Shown here one piece after another: positions 6,581 through 8,819 of a DNA stretch of 8,819 nucleotides (its first letter is position 1; each line of letters begins with the position of its first letter). A program made the translations under genes and the position numbers. Origin of the DNA: CAZEJK01 sp964512045 (GTDB lineage Bacteria > Acidobacteriota > Thermoanaerobaculia > Thermoanaerobaculales > Sulfomarinibacteraceae); assembly GCA_964512045.1 (NCBI GenBank), contig CAZEJK010000212.1:1-8819 (forward strand), in the 5' to 3' direction. The notes under the pieces were generated by a model that was not told the DNA's origin, searched no databases, and worked only from the letters and a program-made list of their open reading frames with translations.

Positions 6581-6605
6581 GAGGTGTCTGTTCCACCTCC
6601 GGTGG
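6581..6605 (+). promoter_or_regulatory. Two overlapping, mutually exclusive small hairpins upstream of aconitase
   Basis: GAGGTG (6581-6586) can pair with CACCTC (6594-6599) around a 7-base loop. CCACC (6593-6597) can instead pair with GGTGG (6601-6605) around TCC. The two stems share bases, so only one can form. They end 44 bases before the aconitase ATG. Whether they lie in the transcript is unknown. Confidence 0.3.
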
Positions 6606-6634
6606 CGGCCCCCAAACGATGGAATCCGTACGTG

Positions 6635-6640
6635 AGAGGA
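6635..6640 (+). promoter_or_regulatory. Shine-Dalgarno AGAGGA deciding the aconitase start
   Basis: AGAGGA stands 9 bases before the ATG at 6650. The frame is open back to a GTG at 6584, but that start has no site of this kind and would add 22 Pro-rich residues. A GTG at 6644 in frame is a near-equal alternative, adding two residues. Confidence 0.6.
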
Positions 6641-6649
6641 AGCGTGAGC

Positions 6650-8593
6650 ATGTCATCCAGCGTGACCCACAAGCTGATCGAGTCGCACCTCGTTGAAGGC
6701 CGCATGCAACCCGGCGAGGAGATCGCTCTTCGCATCGACCAGACCCTGACCCAGGACGCCACCGGCACGATGGTGATGCTCGAGCTGGAGGCAATGGGAA
6801 TCGACCGTGTCCAAACAGAGCTCTCAGTCCAGTATGTGGACCACAACCTCATCCAGGAGGACTTCAAGAACGCAGACGACCACCTCTTCCTGAAGACCGC
6901 TTGCGAGCGGTTCGGAATCTGGTACAGCCGGCCTGGGACGGGTGTCAGCCACCCGGTCCATCAGGAGCGGTTCGGACGGCCGGGACGCACACTGCTTGGT
7001 TCCGACAGCCACACGCCCTCTGCGGGAGCGATCGGCATGCTGGCCATCGGCGCGGGCGGCATCGAGGTCGCCGCCGCCATGGCCGGCGAGCCGTTTCATT
7101 TCAAGATGCCCCAGGTCTGGCGCATCGTGCTCGAGGGTGAGCTCCCCCCATGGGTCAGCGCCAAGGACGTGATCCTCGAGCTGCTGCGACGCCACGACGT
7201 CGACGGAGGCGTCGGCACGGTACTGGAGTACACCGGTCCTGGGCTACAGTCGTTGTCCACCATGGATCGCCACGTGATCGCGAACATGGGAACCGAGCTC
7301 GGCGCCACCAGCACCGTGTTCCCGGCCGACGCGTCCGTCCGATCGTTCCTGCGCTCGCAAGGACGCGAGGACGACTTCACCGAGCTCCGTGCAGACGAAG
7401 GATGCCCATGGGACCGCGAAGAGACCGTCAACCTGAGCGAGCTCGAGCCCCTGATCGCGATGCCCTCCAGTCCGGGCAACGTCCGACCGGTACATGAAGT
7501 GGCCGGCACGAAGATCGGCCAGGCGTACCTTGGCTCCTCCGCGAACCCGGGTTACCGGGACTTTGCTGTGCCCGCCGAGATGGTCAAGGGCCGCACCATC
7601 CATCCCGAGGTCAGCTTCGACGTGAACCCCACGTCGCGTCAGATCCTGCTCAACCTCACCCGCGATGGGCACCTCGCCTCCCTCGTGGCAGCCGGTGCAC
7701 GCCTCCACCAGGCGGGGTGCAATGGCTGCATCGGCATGGGACAGGCCCCTGCCACCGACACGATCTCCCTGCGCACGGTTCCCCGAAACTTCCCGGGGCG
7801 GTCCGGAACCAGGGAGGACAAGGTCTGTCTCGTCAGCCCGGAAACCGCAACCGCTTCTGCCCTGGCAGGGGCGATCACCGATCCGCGATCGCTCGACGGC
7901 GATCCGCCGAAGGTCATCGAGCCGGAGAGCCCGATCCTCGTGACCGGCTCGCTTGTCGAGCCTCCGCCGCCGGAAGCCGCCCGCGAGATCGAGCTCCGTA
8001 AAGGGCCGAACATCGCCAGCCTCCCCGACTTCGACCCGCTTCCTGGCACCCTCGAGCTCCCTGTGCTGCTCAAGGTCGGAAACGACATCTCCACCGACGA
8101 GATCATGCCTGCGGGCTCGCGAGTGCTTCCGTTCCGCAGCAACATCCCACAGATCAGTCGATTCGTGTTCGACCTCGTGGACGAAAGCTACCCCGACCGA
8201 GCCACCGAGGTCCGCGAGGACGGCGGCCACGTCATCGTAGCCGGACGCAACTACGGGCAGGGCTCGAGCCGCGAGCACGCCGCACTGGCGCCACGCTACC
8301 TCGGTCTTCGCGTCGTGATCGCAGTCAGCTTCGCCCGGATCCACTGGCAGAATCTCGCCAACTTCGGCGTCGTCCCGCTGACGTTCACCGAACCAGAAGA
8401 CCGGGAAGCGCTCGATCCGGGCGTGAGGCTGAGCTTCTCCAGCCTCAGAGAGGATCTCCGCAACGGCTCGACCGTCCACTGTCGGATCGGGGAGACAGAC
8501 GCTCGGTTCGACCTCCACCACGACCTGTCGCCACGGCAGGTGGACATCGTTCTGGCCGGTGGGCTGATCGGGCGGCTGAAGGAACGTCGTTAG
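6650..8593 (+). CDS. acn: Aconitate hydratase, short bacterial subfamily
   Basis: A 647-residue cytoplasmic aconitase, interconverting citrate and isocitrate in the TCA cycle. It is shorter than AcnA (about 890) or AcnB (about 865) and matches the compact putative-aconitase subfamily. Domain order is the catalytic three-domain body (1 to about 430), a linker, then the swivel domain (about 480-640). Visible motifs are GSDSHTPSAGAIGM (117-130), NLSELEPLIAMPSSPGN, GCNGCIGMGQAP with C357 and C360, PRNFPGRSGT, GNDISTDEIMPAG, and GQGSSREHAALAPRYLG with S539-S540-R541 for substrate binding. Canonical aconitase binds its 4Fe-4S cluster with three cysteines; the first, in GSCTN, is here GSSAN, with Ser at position 297. 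The two CxxC cysteines remain. This may be normal for the subfamily; the rest of the active site looks intact, so it is called functional. A related dehydratase (homoaconitase-like) cannot be fully excluded. It is monocistronic within the window. Confidence 0.9.
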   Translation: MSSSVTHKLIESHLVEGRMQPGEEIALRIDQTLTQDATGTMVMLELEAMGIDRVQTELSVQYVDHNLIQEDFKNADDHLFLKTACERFGIWYSRPGTGVSHPVHQERFGRPGRTLLGSDSHTPSAGAIGMLAIGAGGIEVAAAMAGEPFHFKMPQVWRIVLEGELPPWVSAKDVILELLRRHDVDGGVGTVLEYTGPGLQSLSTMDRHVIANMGTELGATSTVFPADASVRSFLRSQGREDDFTELRADEGCPWDREETVNLSELEPLIAMPSSPGNVRPVHEVAGTKIGQAYLGSSANPGYRDFAVPAEMVKGRTIHPEVSFDVNPTSRQILLNLTRDGHLASLVAAGARLHQAGCNGCIGMGQAPATDTISLRTVPRNFPGRSGTREDKVCLVSPETATASALAGAITDPRSLDGDPPKVIEPESPILVTGSLVEPPPPEAAREIELRKGPNIASLPDFDPLPGTLELPVLLKVGNDISTDEIMPAGSRVLPFRSNIPQISRFVFDLVDESYPDRATEVREDGGHVIVAGRNYGQGSSREHAALAPRYLGLRVVIAVSFARIHWQNLANFGVVPLTFTEPEDREALDPGVRLSFSSLREDLRNGSTVHCRIGETDARFDLHHDLSPRQVDIVLAGGLIGRLKERR

Positions 8594-8644
8594 CGGCTCA
8601 AAACTCCGTATCTTCGAAAATACGAAGCAAAGCGTCTGGGTTGA

Positions 8645-8674
8645 GTTCTAAGTTCTTAATTTTGAATTCTTAAT
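8645..8674. repeat. AT-rich stutter repeat (TTCTTAAT motif)
   Basis: GTTCTAA (8645-8651) is followed by GTTCTTAAT (8652-8660) and ATTCTTAAT (8666-8674). TTCTTAAT recurs at a 14-base period. The tract is strikingly AT-rich in a GC-rich window and is followed directly by (GCCC)3. Confidence 0.55.
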
Positions 8675-8767
8675 GCCGCCCGCCCGCCCCAATGCATGCT
8701 CTGGGAGCTTCAGGCATCGACGGGTGCGGGGAACGCTCGCTGCAAGGGCAGATGGCTGGGCGGGGGA

Positions 8768-8791
8768 GCTAATACCTAAGCGCTAATACCT
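8768..8791. repeat. Direct repeat GCTAATACCT, two copies
   Basis: GCTAATACCT occurs at 8768-8777 and again at 8782-8791, separated by AAGC, and is then followed by TTACACCTAC, a partial echo. The period is 14 bases, the same as in the AT-rich stutter about 110 bases upstream. Confidence 0.55.
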
Positions 8792-8819
8792 TACACCTAC
8801 GCGGGCGCGGGACCGGCAC

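Larger units (their letters stand above)
6340..6649. other. Divergent intergenic region between secreted-protein and aconitase genes
   Basis: About 310 bases with no gene that I can support. Base composition is GC-rich with many overlapping open frames. The best of these, on the minus strand from an ATG at 6578 to 6306, is Arg/Pro-rich, lacks a Shine-Dalgarno and overlaps the secreted-protein gene. The region must hold both divergent promoters. ATGACA at 6553-6558 resembles a plus-strand -35 but has no good -10 at 16-18 bp, so no promoter is called. Alternative small hairpins are at 6581-6605. Confidence 0.5.
8594..8819. other. Non-coding tail downstream of aconitase with compositional shifts and short repeats
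   Basis: No supportable gene was seen in these 226 bases. Just after the stop there is a weak hairpin, either CTTCG 8612-8616 with CGAAG 8623-8627 or CGTAT 8607-8611 with ATACG 8620-8624, without a following T-run, so it is a poor intrinsic terminator. Next come an AT-rich stutter (8641-8674), a (GCCC)3 tract (8678-8689), about 80 bases of ordinary GC-rich sequence with ATGCATGC, and a 10-bp direct repeat at 8768-8791. Confidence 0.6.

Noticed and set aside
7244..8521. 425-codon minus-strand open frame inside aconitase
   Set aside because: It is antisense to a clear aconitase with all domain motifs; the frame has no recognisable family and is typical of GC-rich shadows.
8607..8627. Intrinsic terminator for aconitase
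   Set aside because: The stem is 5 bp in either pairing, with an A-rich loop and no T-run after it.

Overview
The window is 8.8 kb of GC-rich bacterial chromosome. It has dense coding, nine genes plus one truncated gene, mixed strands and short gaps. No rRNA, tRNA, CRISPR array, transposase or phage gene was seen. High GC, several GTG starts, a lipobox lipoprotein, a Sec-exported protein, the SNF2 helicase type and the short form of aconitase suggest a GC-rich diderm phylum such as Acidobacteriota, Myxococcota or Gemmatimonadota. This is inference from family resemblance; nothing here fixes the taxon.

Left part (1-2270): the C-terminal end of a SNF2/RapA-type helicase runs in from outside the window and is followed 5 bases later by a small class I SAM methyltransferase, probably translationally coupled. 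Converging on this pair from the minus strand is a membrane-anchored protein built mostly of eleven uninterrupted 19-residue repeats with a proline in each. This is the least ordinary gene in the window.

Middle part (2271-5097, plus strand): an RNA 2'-O-methyltransferase of the SpoU/TrmH (SPOUT) class with an added N-terminal zinc ribbon, a 2H phosphoesterase (2'-5' RNA ligase-like), an Fe/Mn superoxide dismutase with its own sigma70-like promoter, and an M23 (LytM) endopeptidase lipoprotein. A perfect 17-bp palindrome abuts the preferred start codon of the RNA methyltransferase.

Right part (5086-8819): on the minus strand, a short secreted protein of unknown function and a PrmA-like methyltransferase form a two-gene operon. 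Its end overlaps the M23 gene by 12 bases, tail to tail. After a roughly 310-base divergent spacer comes a plus-strand aconitase of the short (about 650 aa) bacterial subfamily, in which the first canonical Fe-S cysteine is replaced by serine. The last 226 bases are non-coding and contain an AT-rich stuttering repeat tract, a GCCC tract and a second short direct repeat.

Most of the genes are housekeeping or accessory: central carbon metabolism, oxidative-stress defence, RNA and protein methylation, and cell-wall remodelling. I see no coherent defence, secretion or biosynthetic system. The items most worth following up are the 19-residue repeat protein, the palindrome at 2372-2388 and the Cys-to-Ser change in aconitase.
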